The notes: generated by a model not told the origin, from the sequence alone. Numbered from the stretch's first letter, positions 9,152-19,030 are shown. The stretch: DNA of 64,000 nucleotides from Massilia psychrophila (GCF_002760665.1 NZ_PDOB01000001.1:1-64000); one strand, 5' to 3'. Numbers and translations are program-made.

Positions 9152-10834
9152 ATGGAAAAGATTTGGCTGAAATCCTACCCCGACAGCGTCCCGGCGGAAA
9201 TAGATCCCGACCAGTACGTCTCGTTGGTGCAATTGCTCGAGGAGTCGTTTGTAAAGTTCGCCGACCGCAATGCTTTTGTCTGCATGGACAAATTCCTCAC
9301 CTATGCCGAGCTCGACGAGTATTCGCGCCGCACCGCGGCCTGGCTGCAAAGCCGCGGCATGAAGAAAGGCGCGCGCGTCGCCATCATGATGCCCAACGTG
9401 CTGCAGTATCCGATCGCGATCGCCGCGATCTTGCGCGCCGGCTACACGGTCGTCAACGTCAATCCGCTGTACACCCCGCGCGAACTGGAGCACCAGTTGA
9501 TTGACTCCGGCAGCGAAGCGATCATCGTGCTGGAAAATTTCGCCACCACGCTCGAACAGGTGCTGCCGAGGACCCAGGTCAAGCATATCGTGGTTGCCAG
9601 CATGGGCGAAATGCTCGGCGGGGCCAAGGGCGTGATCGTCAATTTCGTGGTCCGCAACGTGAAAAAAATGGTGCCGTCGTACTCGCTGCCGAACGCGGTG
9701 CGCTTCAAGGACATGCTCTCGCAGGGCGCCAAGATGTCGTTCACCGCGGTCGCCGCGACGTCGCGCGACGTCGCCTTCCTGCAGTACACCGGCGGCACCA
9801 CCGGCGTGTCGAAGGGCGCCACCCTGACCCACCGCAACGTCATCGCCAACGTGCTGCAAAGCGAAGCCTGGTCGCTGCCGGCGATCCAGAAACCGCCGCT
9901 GGCCGAGCAGATGACCATCGTCTGCGCACTGCCGCTGTATCACATCTTCGCGCTGACCTGCTGCGCAATGTGGGGCATGCGGGTCGGCGCGCTCAACATC
10001 CTGATCCCGAACCCGCGCGACATCGGCGGCTTCATCAAGGAACTGCGCAAGTACCAGATCAACATGCTGCCGGCGGTGAACACGCTCTACAACGCGCTGC
10101 TCAATCATCCCGATTTCGGCTCGGTCGACTTCTCCGCCCTGAAAATCTCCAACGGCGGCGGCATGGCGGTGCAGCAAATCGTCAACGACAAGTGGAAGGC
10201 TGCCACCGGCACCAACATCATCGAAGGTTACGGGCTGTCCGAAACGGCGCCGGTGGCCACCTGCAACCGCGCCGACATGGACCATTTCACCGGCAATATC
10301 GGCTTGCCGGTGCCATCCACCGACATCGCCATTCTCGACGACGACGGCCAGCCGGTGCCGTTTGGCGAGCGCGGCGAGATCGCCATCCGCGGCCCGCAGG
10401 TCATGGTCGGTTATTGGAACCGCCCGGACGAAACGGCGAATGTGATGACGCCGGACGGCTTCTTCAAGTCGGGCGACGTCGGTGTGATGGACGCTAACGG
10501 TTACGTCAAGATCGTCGACCGCAAGAAGGACATGATTTTGGTGTCCGGCTTTAACGTCTACCCGAACGAACTCGAAGGCGTGATCGCGGCGCACCCGGGC
10601 GTGCTCGAATGCGCGGTGATCGGCGTGCCGGACGAGCACTCCGGCGAAGCGGTCAAGGTGTTCGTGGTGCGCCGCGATCCAAACCTGACCGCCGACCAGC
10701 TGATGGACTACTGCAAGCTGCAGTTGACCGGCTACAAGAAGCCGAAGTACGTCGAGTTCCGCGACGAGCTGCCAAAGACCAACGTCGGCAAGATCTTGCG
10801 GCGCGTGCTGCGCGACGAGAAGCAGGCGGCATAG
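9152..10834 (+). CDS. fadD: Long-chain fatty acid-CoA ligase (first of two tandem copies)
   Basis: A 560-residue ANL-superfamily enzyme that adenylates fatty acids and transfers them to CoA, feeding beta-oxidation at the inner membrane. It has the P-loop YTGGTTGVSKG from residue 212, GYGLSETAP near 360, and the hinge VDRKKDMILVSGFNVYPNE near 455-473, with a C-terminal Lys motif KTNVGKILRR. The length matches FadD of E. coli. AGAGG precedes the ATG at 9152; an ATG six codons earlier lacks a site. A hairpin terminator separates it from the second copy. Confidence 0.93.
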   Translation: MEKIWLKSYPDSVPAEIDPDQYVSLVQLLEESFVKFADRNAFVCMDKFLTYAELDEYSRRTAAWLQSRGMKKGARVAIMMPNVLQYPIAIAAILRAGYTVVNVNPLYTPRELEHQLIDSGSEAIIVLENFATTLEQVLPRTQVKHIVVASMGEMLGGAKGVIVNFVVRNVKKMVPSYSLPNAVRFKDMLSQGAKMSFTAVAATSRDVAFLQYTGGTTGVSKGATLTHRNVIANVLQSEAWSLPAIQKPPLAEQMTIVCALPLYHIFALTCCAMWGMRVGALNILIPNPRDIGGFIKELRKYQINMLPAVNTLYNALLNHPDFGSVDFSALKISNGGGMAVQQIVNDKWKAATGTNIIEGYGLSETAPVATCNRADMDHFTGNIGLPVPSTDIAILDDDGQPVPFGERGEIAIRGPQVMVGYWNRPDETANVMTPDGFFKSGDVGVMDANGYVKIVDRKKDMILVSGFNVYPNELEGVIAAHPGVLECAVIGVPDEHSGEAVKVFVVRRDPNLTADQLMDYCKLQLTGYKKPKYVEFRDELPKTNVGKILRRVLRDEKQAA

Positions 10835-10860
10835 CTGCAGGCTCGGCATGGCGGCAAGCC

Positions 10861-10887
10861 AAAACGCCCGCCAGCCGGGCGTTTTTC
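10861..10887 (+). terminator. Rho-independent terminator between the two fadD copies
   Basis: An AAAACGCCCG/CGGGCGTTTT stem with a short loop followed by further T residues sits 27 bases after the first ligase stop codon. It suggests the two ligase genes can be transcribed separately, although no clear promoter is seen in the 40 bases before the second gene. Confidence 0.8.
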
Positions 10888-10928
10888 GTTTTTCATGAGT
10901 AATTTGCACACAGGCGAGGTTGATTTAG

Positions 10929-12608
10929 ATGGACAAGTTTTGGCTCAAGTCGTATCAGCCCGGGGTACCGGCGGAGATCGACTGGACGCAGTACCGCTCG
11001 CTCACGCATCTTTTGGAAGAGGCCTTCCGCCAGTACGCCGACCGCACCGCTTTTGTCTGCATGGACAAGGCGATCTCGTATGCCCAGCTCGACCGCATGT
11101 CGCAGCAGATGGCCGCCTGGCTGCAGTCGAAGGGCCTGAAACAAGGCGCACGGGTCGCGTTGATGATGCCCAACGTGCTGCAGTATCCGGTGGCGCTGGC
11201 CGCCGCCCTGCGCGCCGGCTACACCATCGTCAACGTCAATCCGCTGTACACGCCGCGCGAGCTGCAGCACCAGTTGATCGACTCCGGCGCCGAAGCGATC
11301 ATCGTGCTCGAAAACTTCGCCACCACGCTCGAGAAGGTGATCGACAAGACGCAAGTTGCGCACGTCGTCGTCGCCAGCATGGGCGACATGCTCGGCGTGT
11401 TGAAGGGCACGATCGTCAACCTGGTGGTGCGCAAGGTGAAAAAACTGGTGCCGGCCTATTCGCTGCCGGGTGCGATCACTTTTAATCGAATGATGGTGGC
11501 GGGCGCTCGCGAGACGTTCAAGCCGGTCACCATCGGCCACGACGACATCGCCTTTTTGCAGTACACCGGCGGCACCACCGGCGTGTCGAAGGGCGCTGTG
11601 CTGCTGCACCGCAACGTGATCGCCAACGTGCTGCAAAACGAAGCGTGGCTCAAGCCGACGCTGGCCACACTGCCGCCAGGCGAGCAGCTGCAATTCGTCT
11701 GCGCGCTGCCGCTGTATCACATTTACGCGCTGACAGTATGCGCGCTGTTGGCCATGCGCCTGGGCGGCATGAACCTGCTGATCCCCAATCCGCGCGACAT
11801 GACCGGCTTTGTCAAGGAGCTGGCCAAGTACCGCATCAACATCTTCCCGGCCGTGAACACGCTGTACAACGGCCTGCTCAACAACAAGGACTTCGCCAAC
11901 CTCGATTTCTCCAGCTACCGGGTGTGCAACGGCGGCGGCATGGCGGTGCAGCAGGTGGTAGCCGACAAGTGGCTCAAGCTGACCGGCACGCCGATCATCG
12001 AAGGCTACGGCCTGTCCGAGACGTCGCCGGTGGCCACCGCCAACCGCTGCGACATCCACGCGTTTTCCGGCACCATCGGGCTGCCGCTGCCGTCGACCGA
12101 CGTCATGATCGTCGATGACGACGGCGAGCCGGTGGCGCTGGGCGAGCGCGGCGAAATAGCCATCCGCGGCCCGCAGGTAATGGCCGGTTACTGGAACCGG
12201 CCAGATGAAACCGCGAGGTCGATGACGTCCGACGGCTTCTTCAAGACCGGCGACATCGGCGTCATGGACGCCAGCGGCAATACGCGCATCGTCGACCGCA
12301 AGAAGGACATGATCCTGGTGTCGGGCTTTAACGTCTATCCGAACGAGGTGGAGGCGGTCATCTCAAACCATCCGGGCGTACTCGAATGCGCCTGTGTCGG
12401 CGTGCCCGATGCCGGTTCGGGCGAAGCGGTCAAGCTGTTTGTGGTGCGCAGGGATCCGGCATTGACGAAGCAACAGTTGCTGGACTACTGCAAGGAGCAG
12501 CTGACGGCGTACAAGAAGCCGAAGTACATCGAGTTCCGCGATGATTTGCCGAAGACGAACGTCGGCAAGATCTTGCGGCGCGAGTTGCGCGATGGGGCGC
12601 AGGCGTAA
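10929..12608 (+). CDS. fadD: Long-chain fatty acid-CoA ligase (second tandem copy)
   Basis: A 559-residue paralogue of the preceding gene that keeps all family motifs at the same positions: P-loop from residue 212, GYGLSETSP, and VDRKKDMILVSGFNVYPNE. The two proteins are clearly similar along their whole length, so the pair arose by tandem duplication, as in fadD1-fadD2 of Pseudomonas. The differences are spread out rather than clustered, so both look functional and may differ in chain-length preference. GAGG lies about 12 bases ahead of the ATG. Confidence 0.93.
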   Translation: MDKFWLKSYQPGVPAEIDWTQYRSLTHLLEEAFRQYADRTAFVCMDKAISYAQLDRMSQQMAAWLQSKGLKQGARVALMMPNVLQYPVALAAALRAGYTIVNVNPLYTPRELQHQLIDSGAEAIIVLENFATTLEKVIDKTQVAHVVVASMGDMLGVLKGTIVNLVVRKVKKLVPAYSLPGAITFNRMMVAGARETFKPVTIGHDDIAFLQYTGGTTGVSKGAVLLHRNVIANVLQNEAWLKPTLATLPPGEQLQFVCALPLYHIYALTVCALLAMRLGGMNLLIPNPRDMTGFVKELAKYRINIFPAVNTLYNGLLNNKDFANLDFSSYRVCNGGGMAVQQVVADKWLKLTGTPIIEGYGLSETSPVATANRCDIHAFSGTIGLPLPSTDVMIVDDDGEPVALGERGEIAIRGPQVMAGYWNRPDETARSMTSDGFFKTGDIGVMDASGNTRIVDRKKDMILVSGFNVYPNEVEAVISNHPGVLECACVGVPDAGSGEAVKLFVVRRDPALTKQQLLDYCKEQLTAYKKPKYIEFRDDLPKTNVGKILRRELRDGAQA

Positions 12609-12622
12609 GGCATTTAGCGCCG

Positions 12623-12638
12623 TCCGCGCGCGCGCGGA
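12623..12638. repeat. Perfect 16-bp GC palindrome between convergent genes
   Basis: GTCCGCGC followed directly by GCGCGGAC lies between the convergent fadD and phoD-like stop codons. There is no T run on either side, so it is not a standard terminator; a hairpin that stalls both transcripts is possible. Confidence 0.4.
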
Positions 12639-12643
12639 CCCCA

Positions 12644-14206
12644 TCATGTCCGAGTCACACCGGGCCGTCCCGCATTCACCACAAAACTGGCCACCGCCGC
12701 CGCTGCCGTCCCCGCATCGCGCACATCATCGAGCCCGACGAAATGCGCCGTCGTTGTCGCCGGAGTCACTTCCATCAGCATGAAGCCGCGCTTGTCGCTG
12801 CGGCCATACTTGATGTGCGGATTCATGTCGACGTAGTCGAGCGTGCGCTGTTGCGGCCGCGACGACGACGTCACCGAGGTGCCGCAAAACTCGGTTGCAA
12901 TGACCGGATTGGCGCTTGAAGCGGGCTTGTCGAAGTCGCAGCGCAGCTCGGCCGCATAAAACGTGTGGACGTCGCCCGACAGCACCAGCGGATTGGCCGC
13001 GCCGCTCTTTTGCATGGCGTCCAGCAGGCGCCGGCGCGCCGCCGGGTAACCATCCCAGCCATCGGTCCAGAAGCGGCCGTCGTCAGGCTTGACGATCCTG
13101 GTCTGGGTCGACTGCGCCATCAGCGTCTGCTGTCCGATCAGGTTCCAGCGCGCGTTCGACGAACCGAGGCCCGCCGCCAGCCACGCCTCCTGTTCGCCGC
13201 CCAGCATCGTACGCCCGGGGTCGCGCAATTCGGCGCAGTCGCGCCGCAGCACCGAGCCGGCGGGGTGGCAGGCGTGGGTGGCGCGGTACTGGCGGTCGTC
13301 GAGCATGTGGATGCGCGCCAGCCGGCCCCAGTCGTAGCGCTGGAACAGGCGAAATGCCGCGAAAACGGGTTGGCCCTGCTGCGCCAGGCGCAGCGGCATG
13401 TGTTCGTAGAACGCCTGGTAGGCGGCCGCGCGCCGTGCCAGGAAGGCGGGCGCCCCTTGCCGGTCGCGCTCGCCCGCGTAATCGTTCGCTACTTCATGGT
13501 CGTCCCAGGTCACGATCCACGGCGCCGCCTGGTGCGCCGCCTGCAAGTGAGCGTCGCTCTTGTACTGGGCGTAGCGGGCGCGGTAGTCGGCCAGGGTGAG
13601 CGACTCGTTGCTGCGTACCGCTTGGTCCGGATGCTTCAACCGATACGGTCCCCACTCGTAGATATAGTCGCCCAAAAACGCCACCAGGTCGGGCGCGGCG
13701 GCGGCGATGTGGCGGTGCGCGCCGTAGCTGCCGAACTCCCAGTGCTGGCAGGATGCGACGGCCAGCCTGAGCATCGACGGCAAGTCGCCGGCCGCCGGCG
13801 CGGTGCGGGTGCGCCCGACCGGGCTGACCGCGTCGCCCAGCATGAAGCGATACCAGTACCAGCGGCCGGGCGCGAGACCTGTGACGTCGACGTGCACGCT
13901 GTGTCCCAGCGCCGGCAGGGCCTGCGCCGCTCCCTTGGCGACGATGTGGCGAAAGGCCTGGTCCTCGGCCACTTCCCAGCGCACGCTGAAGGCGACCGCG
14001 ACCGTGGCGGCGTTCAGCGGGTCGGCTAACGGATTTGCCAAGACGCGGGTCCACAAGATGACCGAATGCGGCAGCGGCGAACCGGACGCGACGCCCAGGC
14101 TGAACGGATAGGCGCCGCCATCGGACCGCGCGCAGGCCACGCCCCCGGCAGCCAGGGCCGCCAGCTGCGCCGCACCCTGCAGGAAAACGCGGCGCTGCCG
14201 GTCCAT
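12644..14206 (-). CDS. phoD: PhoD-like alkaline phosphatase/phosphodiesterase, Tat-exported
   Basis: A 520-residue metallophosphoesterase of the PhoD family. The N terminus has a twin-arginine signal (RRVFLQG at residues 5-11, then a hydrophobic segment ending near residue 25), so it is exported folded to the periplasm. An N-terminal beta domain is followed by the metal-site motifs LGDYIYEWG, TWDDHEVANDY and LSGDVHTFYAAE. Family members release phosphate from mono- and diesters and are often induced by phosphate starvation. Its ATG is one base after the stop of the upstream thioesterase gene, so the two are coupled. No Pho box was recognised. Confidence 0.9.
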   Translation of the reverse strand: MDRQRRVFLQGAAQLAALAAGGVACARSDGGAYPFSLGVASGSPLPHSVILWTRVLANPLADPLNAATVAVAFSVRWEVAEDQAFRHIVAKGAAQALPALGHSVHVDVTGLAPGRWYWYRFMLGDAVSPVGRTRTAPAAGDLPSMLRLAVASCQHWEFGSYGAHRHIAAAAPDLVAFLGDYIYEWGPYRLKHPDQAVRSNESLTLADYRARYAQYKSDAHLQAAHQAAPWIVTWDDHEVANDYAGERDRQGAPAFLARRAAAYQAFYEHMPLRLAQQGQPVFAAFRLFQRYDWGRLARIHMLDDRQYRATHACHPAGSVLRRDCAELRDPGRTMLGGEQEAWLAAGLGSSNARWNLIGQQTLMAQSTQTRIVKPDDGRFWTDGWDGYPAARRRLLDAMQKSGAANPLVLSGDVHTFYAAELRCDFDKPASSANPVIATEFCGTSVTSSSRPQQRTLDYVDMNPHIKYGRSDKRGFMLMEVTPATTTAHFVGLDDVRDAGTAAAAVASFVVNAGRPGVTRT

Positions 14207-14207
14207 G

Positions 14208-14660
14208 TCAGCGGTCCTGGGCCGCCATCAGCGACTCGAACGGCGGCAGCAGGCGCGGCTTGCGGTCGGAGCCGGTGGCAACATAAGTCAGCGTTGCTTC
14301 GGTGACCTTGACGGTGTCGGCCTGCAGGCGGTTGCGCTCGGCATACACTTCGACGTAGACGGTGACCGACGTTTTGCCGACCTTGACGATATCGGCGTAG
14401 AACGACAGCAGGTCGCCGACGAACACCGGGTGCTTGAACAGGAAGGAGTTTACGGCGATGGTGGCGACGCGGCCGTTGGCGCGGCGGGTGGCCGGCAGCG
14501 AGCCGGCAATATCGACCTGGGCCATGATCCAGCCGCCGAACACGTCGCCATAGACGTTGGCGTCCGACGGCGCCGGCATTACCCGTAACTGGGGCATTTT
14601 GCCTGGTGGAAGGCCAGCATTGGCGATGGTGTTACTAAAGGCATTTTCTGGCGTGGTCAT
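14208..14660 (-). CDS. Acyl-CoA thioesterase, YciA-type hotdog protein
   Basis: A 150-residue single hotdog domain. The DANVYGDVFGGWIMAQVDIAG segment (about residues 33-53) holds the active-site Asp/Gly helix of YciA/BACH-type thioesterases, and LSFYADIVKVGKTSVTV is the conserved second strand. It hydrolyses acyl-CoA to free acid and CoA in the cytosol. GGAAA precedes the ATG at 14660. It is the first gene of a two-gene unit with the phoD-like gene and is divergent from the ABC exporter; the 62-base gap must hold both promoters. Confidence 0.88.
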   Translation of the reverse strand: MTTPENAFSNTIANAGLPPGKMPQLRVMPAPSDANVYGDVFGGWIMAQVDIAGSLPATRRANGRVATIAVNSFLFKHPVFVGDLLSFYADIVKVGKTSVTVYVEVYAERNRLQADTVKVTEATLTYVATGSDRKPRLLPPFESLMAAQDR

Positions 14661-14722
14661 TGTGAATTTCCATGAAAGGCTACAATCGTCCAGAATTGAA
14701 CCATAAATCACTGAGCTCCGCC

Positions 14723-16582
14723 ATGCGCCGTCATCCCCCCAATCCTCCGCCCTCGTCAAGCGACGCCACCAACCCCAAAGTTGCCAGCCGAGGCGACTGG
14801 GCCACGTTGCAAACCCTGTTGCCCTATTTGTGGGTCTACAAGTGGCGCGTGCTGGCCGCGCTGGCCTGCCTGATCGGCGCCAAGATAGCCAACGTCGGTG
14901 TGCCGCTGGTGCTTAAGCAGTTGATCGACGCGCTGGGCGTGAGTCCATCCAATCCGCAGGCGCTGCTGGTGCTGCCGGTCGGCGCTCTGGCGGCGTACGG
15001 GGCGCTGCGGCTGTCGACGACGGTGTTTACCGAGCTGCGCGAATTTTTGTTCGCCCGCGTCACCCAGCGCGCCGTGCGCACCATCGCGCTGCAGGTGTTT
15101 CGCCACCTGCACGCGCTGTCGCTGCGCTTTCACCTGAACCGCCAGACCGGCGGCATGACGCGCGATATCGAACGCGGCACGCGCGGCGTCAGTTCGCTCA
15201 TTTCCTACACGCTGTTCAGCATCTTGCCGACGCTGATCGAGATGACGCTGGTGCTGGGTTACCTGGTGCTTCACTACGAAATCTGGTTCAGCATCATCAC
15301 TGCCGCCGCGCTGGTGATCTACATTACGTTCACGGTGCTGGTGACGAACTGGCGCACCCATTTCCGGCGCACCATGAACGACCTCGATTCGAAGGCCAAC
15401 ACCCGTGCCATCGACTCGCTGATCAACTACGAAACGGTCAAGTACTTCGGCAACGAGAGCTTTGAGGCCAAGCGCTACGATGACGGCTTGCGCCACTTCG
15501 AAGACGCCGCCGTCACGTCGCAGACGTCGCTGTCGGTACTCAACACCGGGCAATCGCTGATCATCGCCACTGCGGTGACCTTGATCCTGTGGCGCGCCAT
15601 GCTGGGCGTGATCGACAAGTCGATGAGCCTGGGCGACCTGGTGCTGGTCAATTCATTCATGATCCAGCTCTACATTCCGCTCAACTTCCTCGGCGTGATC
15701 TACCGCGAGATCAAGCAGAGCCTGGCCGACATGGAGCGCCTGTTCGCGCTGCTCGACCAGAACCGCGAGGTGGCCGACAGCGCCGGCGCCACGCCGCTCG
15801 TCACCCACGGCGCGCGGGTGACGTTCAACCACGTCGGCTTCAGCTACGAAGCGAAGCGCCAGATCCTGTTCGACGTCGACTTCACCATCGCGGCCGGCAC
15901 CACCACCGCCGTCGTCGGGCACAGCGGCTCGGGCAAGTCGACCATGTCGCGCCTGCTGTTTCGCTTCTACGACGCCAATGCCGGGGCGATCACCATCGAC
16001 GGCCAGGACGTGCGTGCGGTGACGCAGCAGTCGCTGCGCGCGGCGATCGGCATCGTGCCGCAGGATACGGTGCTGTTCAACGACACCATCGAATACAACA
16101 TTGCCTACGGCAAGCCGGGCGCCAGCAAGGCCGACATCGTCGCGGCGGCGCGCGCGGCGTCGATCCACGACTTCATCGACAGCCTGCCGGACGGCTACGC
16201 GACGATGGTCGGCGAACGCGGTTTAAAACTGTCGGGCGGCGAGAAGCAGCGGGTGGCGATTGCGCGCACCCTGCTCAAGGATCCAGTGATTCTGATTTTT
16301 GACGAGGCGACGTCGGCGCTCGACTCGAAGGCCGAGCAGGCGATCCAGGCCCAGTTAAAGGAGATCGCGAAAAACCGCACCACGCTGGTGATCGCGCACC
16401 GCCTGTCGACGGTGGCCGACGCCCAGCAGATTTTAGTACTCGATCACGGCCGCATCGTCGAGCGCGGCAACCACCAGATGCTGCTGGCCGCAAATGGCTT
16501 GTACGCCCAGATGTGGGAGCGCCAGCAGGCGCGCCCGGACGAGGCGCTGGCCTCGCCGGCGGTCGCGCTGGAGCAGGAGTAA
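14723..16582 (+). CDS. ABC exporter, half-transporter of Atm1/HMT1 type
   Basis: A 619-residue fused membrane-ATPase protein. The N-terminal half has about six membrane segments; the long NREVADSAGATPL linker leads to the nucleotide-binding domain with Walker A GHSGSGKST, signature LSGGEKQR and Walker B ILIFDEATSAL. The transmembrane part has the NYETVKYFGNESFE stretch typical of Atm1/ABCB7-type exporters of glutathione-linked compounds or metals. It should act as a homodimer in the inner membrane. The ATG at 14723 is preferred; an in-frame start at 14672 would extend it into the divergent promoter area. Confidence 0.88.
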   Translation: MRRHPPNPPPSSSDATNPKVASRGDWATLQTLLPYLWVYKWRVLAALACLIGAKIANVGVPLVLKQLIDALGVSPSNPQALLVLPVGALAAYGALRLSTTVFTELREFLFARVTQRAVRTIALQVFRHLHALSLRFHLNRQTGGMTRDIERGTRGVSSLISYTLFSILPTLIEMTLVLGYLVLHYEIWFSIITAAALVIYITFTVLVTNWRTHFRRTMNDLDSKANTRAIDSLINYETVKYFGNESFEAKRYDDGLRHFEDAAVTSQTSLSVLNTGQSLIIATAVTLILWRAMLGVIDKSMSLGDLVLVNSFMIQLYIPLNFLGVIYREIKQSLADMERLFALLDQNREVADSAGATPLVTHGARVTFNHVGFSYEAKRQILFDVDFTIAAGTTTAVVGHSGSGKSTMSRLLFRFYDANAGAITIDGQDVRAVTQQSLRAAIGIVPQDTVLFNDTIEYNIAYGKPGASKADIVAAARAASIHDFIDSLPDGYATMVGERGLKLSGGEKQRVAIARTLLKDPVILIFDEATSALDSKAEQAIQAQLKEIAKNRTTLVIAHRLSTVADAQQILVLDHGRIVERGNHQMLLAANGLYAQMWERQQARPDEALASPAVALEQE

Positions 16583-16595
16583 CCGGTCGACAAAA

Positions 16596-17690
16596 TCAGT
16601 AGGTGTAGAACATCCGCTGGATGTCCTTGCTGCTGTCGGTTTTGGTCAGCGCCAGCATCAACAGGATGCGCGCCTTCTGCGGGTTCAGCGTATCGGCCAC
16701 CACGAAGTCCAGTTCATCGTCATTGGCCTCGCCGTTGCGCGCCACGATGCCTTGGCCGACCCGGCTGGCGCGCACCACCAGCACGCCCTTCTGGCGCGCC
16801 GACGTCAACGCCGGCTTCACTTTCGCCGCCAGGCTGCCATTGCCCACGCCCGCATGGATGATGCCCCTGGCACCGGCGGCGACGAAGGCGTCGACCGCCG
16901 CCGGCCCGACGTTGGCGTGGCCGTAGACGATGTCGACCTGCGGCAGCGACGCCAGCGCGCTGACGTCGAACTCGGTGTCCTGCGTATGCCTGCGGCTCGA
17001 CTGGCGATAAAAGAACGGTTTGCCACCCTGGATGTAGCCGAGCATGCCCAGTTCCGGCGTGCGGAATGAGTCCAAGGTCGAGGTGTTGGTCTTGGTGATG
17101 TCGCGCGCGGCCTGGATCTGGTCGTTCATTGCCACCAGCACGCCCTTGCCGGCGGCTTCAACGCTGGCGGCAAGCAGCACCGCGTTGTACAGGTTGATCG
17201 GGCCGTCGGCCGACAAGGCCGTCGACGGGCGCATCGCCCCCACCAGCACCACCGGCTTGCGGCTCTTGACGACCAGGTTGAGGAAATACGCCGTTTCTTC
17301 GAGCGTATCGGTGCCGTGGGTAATGACGACGCCGTCGACGTTTGCCTGCGCCAGCAGGACGTTGACCCGCTTGGCCAGCACCAGCCAGTGTTCGTTGCTC
17401 ATGTTCTCGCTGGCGATCTGGAACACCTGTTCGCCGGTGACGTTGGCCACCTTGGCCAGTTCCGGCACCGCCTTGATCAGGTTTTGCACGCCGACGGTGG
17501 CGGCAGTGTAGCCGACCGTCGTGGTGCTGGTGGCGCCGGTGCCGGCGATGGTGCCGCCGGTGGCCAGGATGCTGACGTTGGCAAGCCGTGGCGAGACGGA
17601 CACGACGGCCTCGGCGTGCGCGCCGGCGGCGACAATGAACATGAAACTGAAAGCGGCGATAATGGAACGGCGGCTCTGGTGGTGCGGCAT
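16596..17690 (-). CDS. ansB: L-asparaginase, type II, periplasmic
   Basis: A 364-residue enzyme with a signal peptide (hydrophobic core ending AGAHA-E near residue 26). The two catalytic Thr motifs are present: SILATGGTIAG near 40-50 and VITHGTDTLEETAYF near 118-132, followed by GAMRPSTALSADGP. It deaminates asparagine to aspartate and ammonia in the periplasm, which fits the nearby dicarboxylate/amino acid symporter. AAGGAG precedes the ATG. Immediately upstream are three copies of a 7-base direct repeat. Confidence 0.93.
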   Translation of the reverse strand: MPHHQSRRSIIAAFSFMFIVAAGAHAEAVVSVSPRLANVSILATGGTIAGTGATSTTTVGYTAATVGVQNLIKAVPELAKVANVTGEQVFQIASENMSNEHWLVLAKRVNVLLAQANVDGVVITHGTDTLEETAYFLNLVVKSRKPVVLVGAMRPSTALSADGPINLYNAVLLAASVEAAGKGVLVAMNDQIQAARDITKTNTSTLDSFRTPELGMLGYIQGGKPFFYRQSSRRHTQDTEFDVSALASLPQVDIVYGHANVGPAAVDAFVAAGARGIIHAGVGNGSLAAKVKPALTSARQKGVLVVRASRVGQGIVARNGEANDDELDFVVADTLNPQKARILLMLALTKTDSSKDIQRMFYTY

Positions 17691-17703
17691 GAGAACTCCT
17701 TAT

Positions 17704-17724
17704 CTAAATTCTAAATTCTAAATT
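17704..17724. repeat. Heptamer tandem repeat (CTAAATT x3) in the ansB leader
   Basis: Three exact copies of CTAAATT lie 14 bases upstream of the ansB start codon, next to its ribosome binding site, with a diverged fourth copy (CTGAAAT) beside them. Such short repeats can gain or lose units by slippage and so change spacing between promoter and gene. Confidence 0.85.
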
Positions 17725-17746
17725 CTGAAATCGAAAATTGAATGCG

Positions 17747-19030
17747 TCACGGCTGCTTGTAGACGACGCCGGCCTTCATGACGAACCTGACCTGCTGGAG
17801 GACGGTAACGTCGCGCAGCGGATCGCCGCTGACGGCCAAGATGTCGGCGGCATAGCCCGGTTCCACCGAGCCCAGGTTGGCCGACTGGTCGAGCAGGCTG
17901 GCCGCGCCGAGGGTGGCGGCGCGGATTGCCTCCAGCGCCGGCATGCCCGCTTCCACCATGAACGCGAACTCCCTGGCGTTTTCGCCGTGCGGGTAGACGG
18001 CCGCATCGGTGCCGAACGCAATTTTTACTCCGGCCCGATAAGCACGCCCGAACGTGGCCTGGATCAGCGGGCCGATCGCCGCCGCCTTCGGGCGCACCAT
18101 CGGCGAAAAGTAGCCGTCTTCCTTGGCCTTGTCGGCCACGTAGCGGCCGGCGGAAATGGTTGGAACGTACCAGGCGCCGTGTTTCTTGAACAGGGCGATC
18201 GCCTCGTCGTCCATCAGCGAGCCATGTTCGATCGAGTCGACGCCGGCGCGCAGCGCGCGCTTCATGCCTTCGGCGCCATGCGCGTGGGCCGCGACCCGGA
18301 AGCCGTAGTCCTTGGCGGTACTGACGATCGCGCGCAGTTCGTCTTCGGTGAACTGGGCGTTCTGACCGCCGCGCGCCTGGCTCAGCACCCCGCCGGTGGC
18401 AGTCACCTTGATCAGGTCCGCGCCCTCCTTGTAGCGGGCCCGCACCGCTTCGCGTGCCTGCTCGGGACTGTTGATCACGCCCTGGACGGGACCGGGGGTT
18501 CCCACCGCGTGGCTGAACTGTTGCGACAGGCCGTTGGTCGGATCGGCATGGCCGCCGGTGGTGGCGATCGAGGTGCCAGAAGTGAACATGCGCGGGCCGG
18601 CGATTGTGCCGTTGGCGATCGCGTTCTTGAGGGCGATGCCCAGCCCGTCGCTCGCTCCCAGGTCGCGCACCGTGGTGAAGCCGGCCTTGAGCGTGCGCTC
18701 GGCATGCGGTACCGACCGGTAAGCGAAATCGGCCGGATTGCCGCGCAGATCATCAGCCAGCGAAGCGGCTTCCTTCTGCGTTTCGCTCGTCAGGTGCACG
18801 TGCATGTCGATCAAGCCGGGCAGGCACGAGTAGGCCGACAGGTCGATATGGCCGGGCTTGGGCTCCAGCGGCGCGATCGACAGCACCTTGCCATTGTCGA
18901 TCGTGATGCTGACGCGCTCGCGCCAGGCGCCGGCCTTGACGTCGAGCAGCCGGCCGCAATCGACCGTGACGGGCGCCGCTGAAGCGACGCCGGCTGCCAT
19001 CAACAAGCCAAGCAAGGGAAGTCTGTGCAT
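17747..19030 (-). CDS. Secreted amidohydrolase (imidazolonepropionase-like / Xaa-Pro dipeptidase type)
   Basis: A 427-residue amidohydrolase with a signal peptide ([18 protein letters not shown]). Metal ligands are visible as [12 protein letters not shown], the [10 protein letters not shown] Lys, [20 protein letters not shown] and [11 protein letters not shown], the order seen in the group that includes imidazolonepropionase and prolidase-like dipeptidases. Export suggests it cuts peptides in the periplasm. AGGAG lies ahead of the ATG at 19030; the open frame continues upstream only by chance. It sits upstream of ansB on the same strand and downstream of the symporter gene, forming a likely amino-acid scavenging group. 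Confidence 0.85.
   Translation of the reverse strand: MHRLPLLGLLMAAGVASAAPVTVDCGRLLDVKAGAWRERVSITIDNGKVLSIAPLEPKPGHIDLSAYSCLPGLIDMHVHLTSETQKEAASLADDLRGNPADFAYRSVPHAERTLKAGFTTVRDLGASDGLGIALKNAIANGTIAGPRMFTSGTSIATTGGHADPTNGLSQQFSHAVGTPGPVQGVINSPEQAREAVRARYKEGADLIKVTATGGVLSQARGGQNAQFTEDELRAIVSTAKDYGFRVAAHAHGAEGMKRALRAGVDSIEHGSLMDDEAIALFKKHGAWYVPTISAGRYVADKAKEDGYFSPMVRPKAAAIGPLIQATFGRAYRAGVKIAFGTDAAVYPHGENAREFAFMVEAGMPALEAIRAATLGAASLLDQSANLGSVEPGYAADILAVSGDPLRDVTVLQQVRFVMKAGVVYKQP

Noticed and set aside
9131-10909. A 592-codon minus-strand frame opposite the first fadD, and a similar one opposite the second
   Set aside because: Both are His/Gln/Arg-rich shadows of well-supported plus-strand enzymes.
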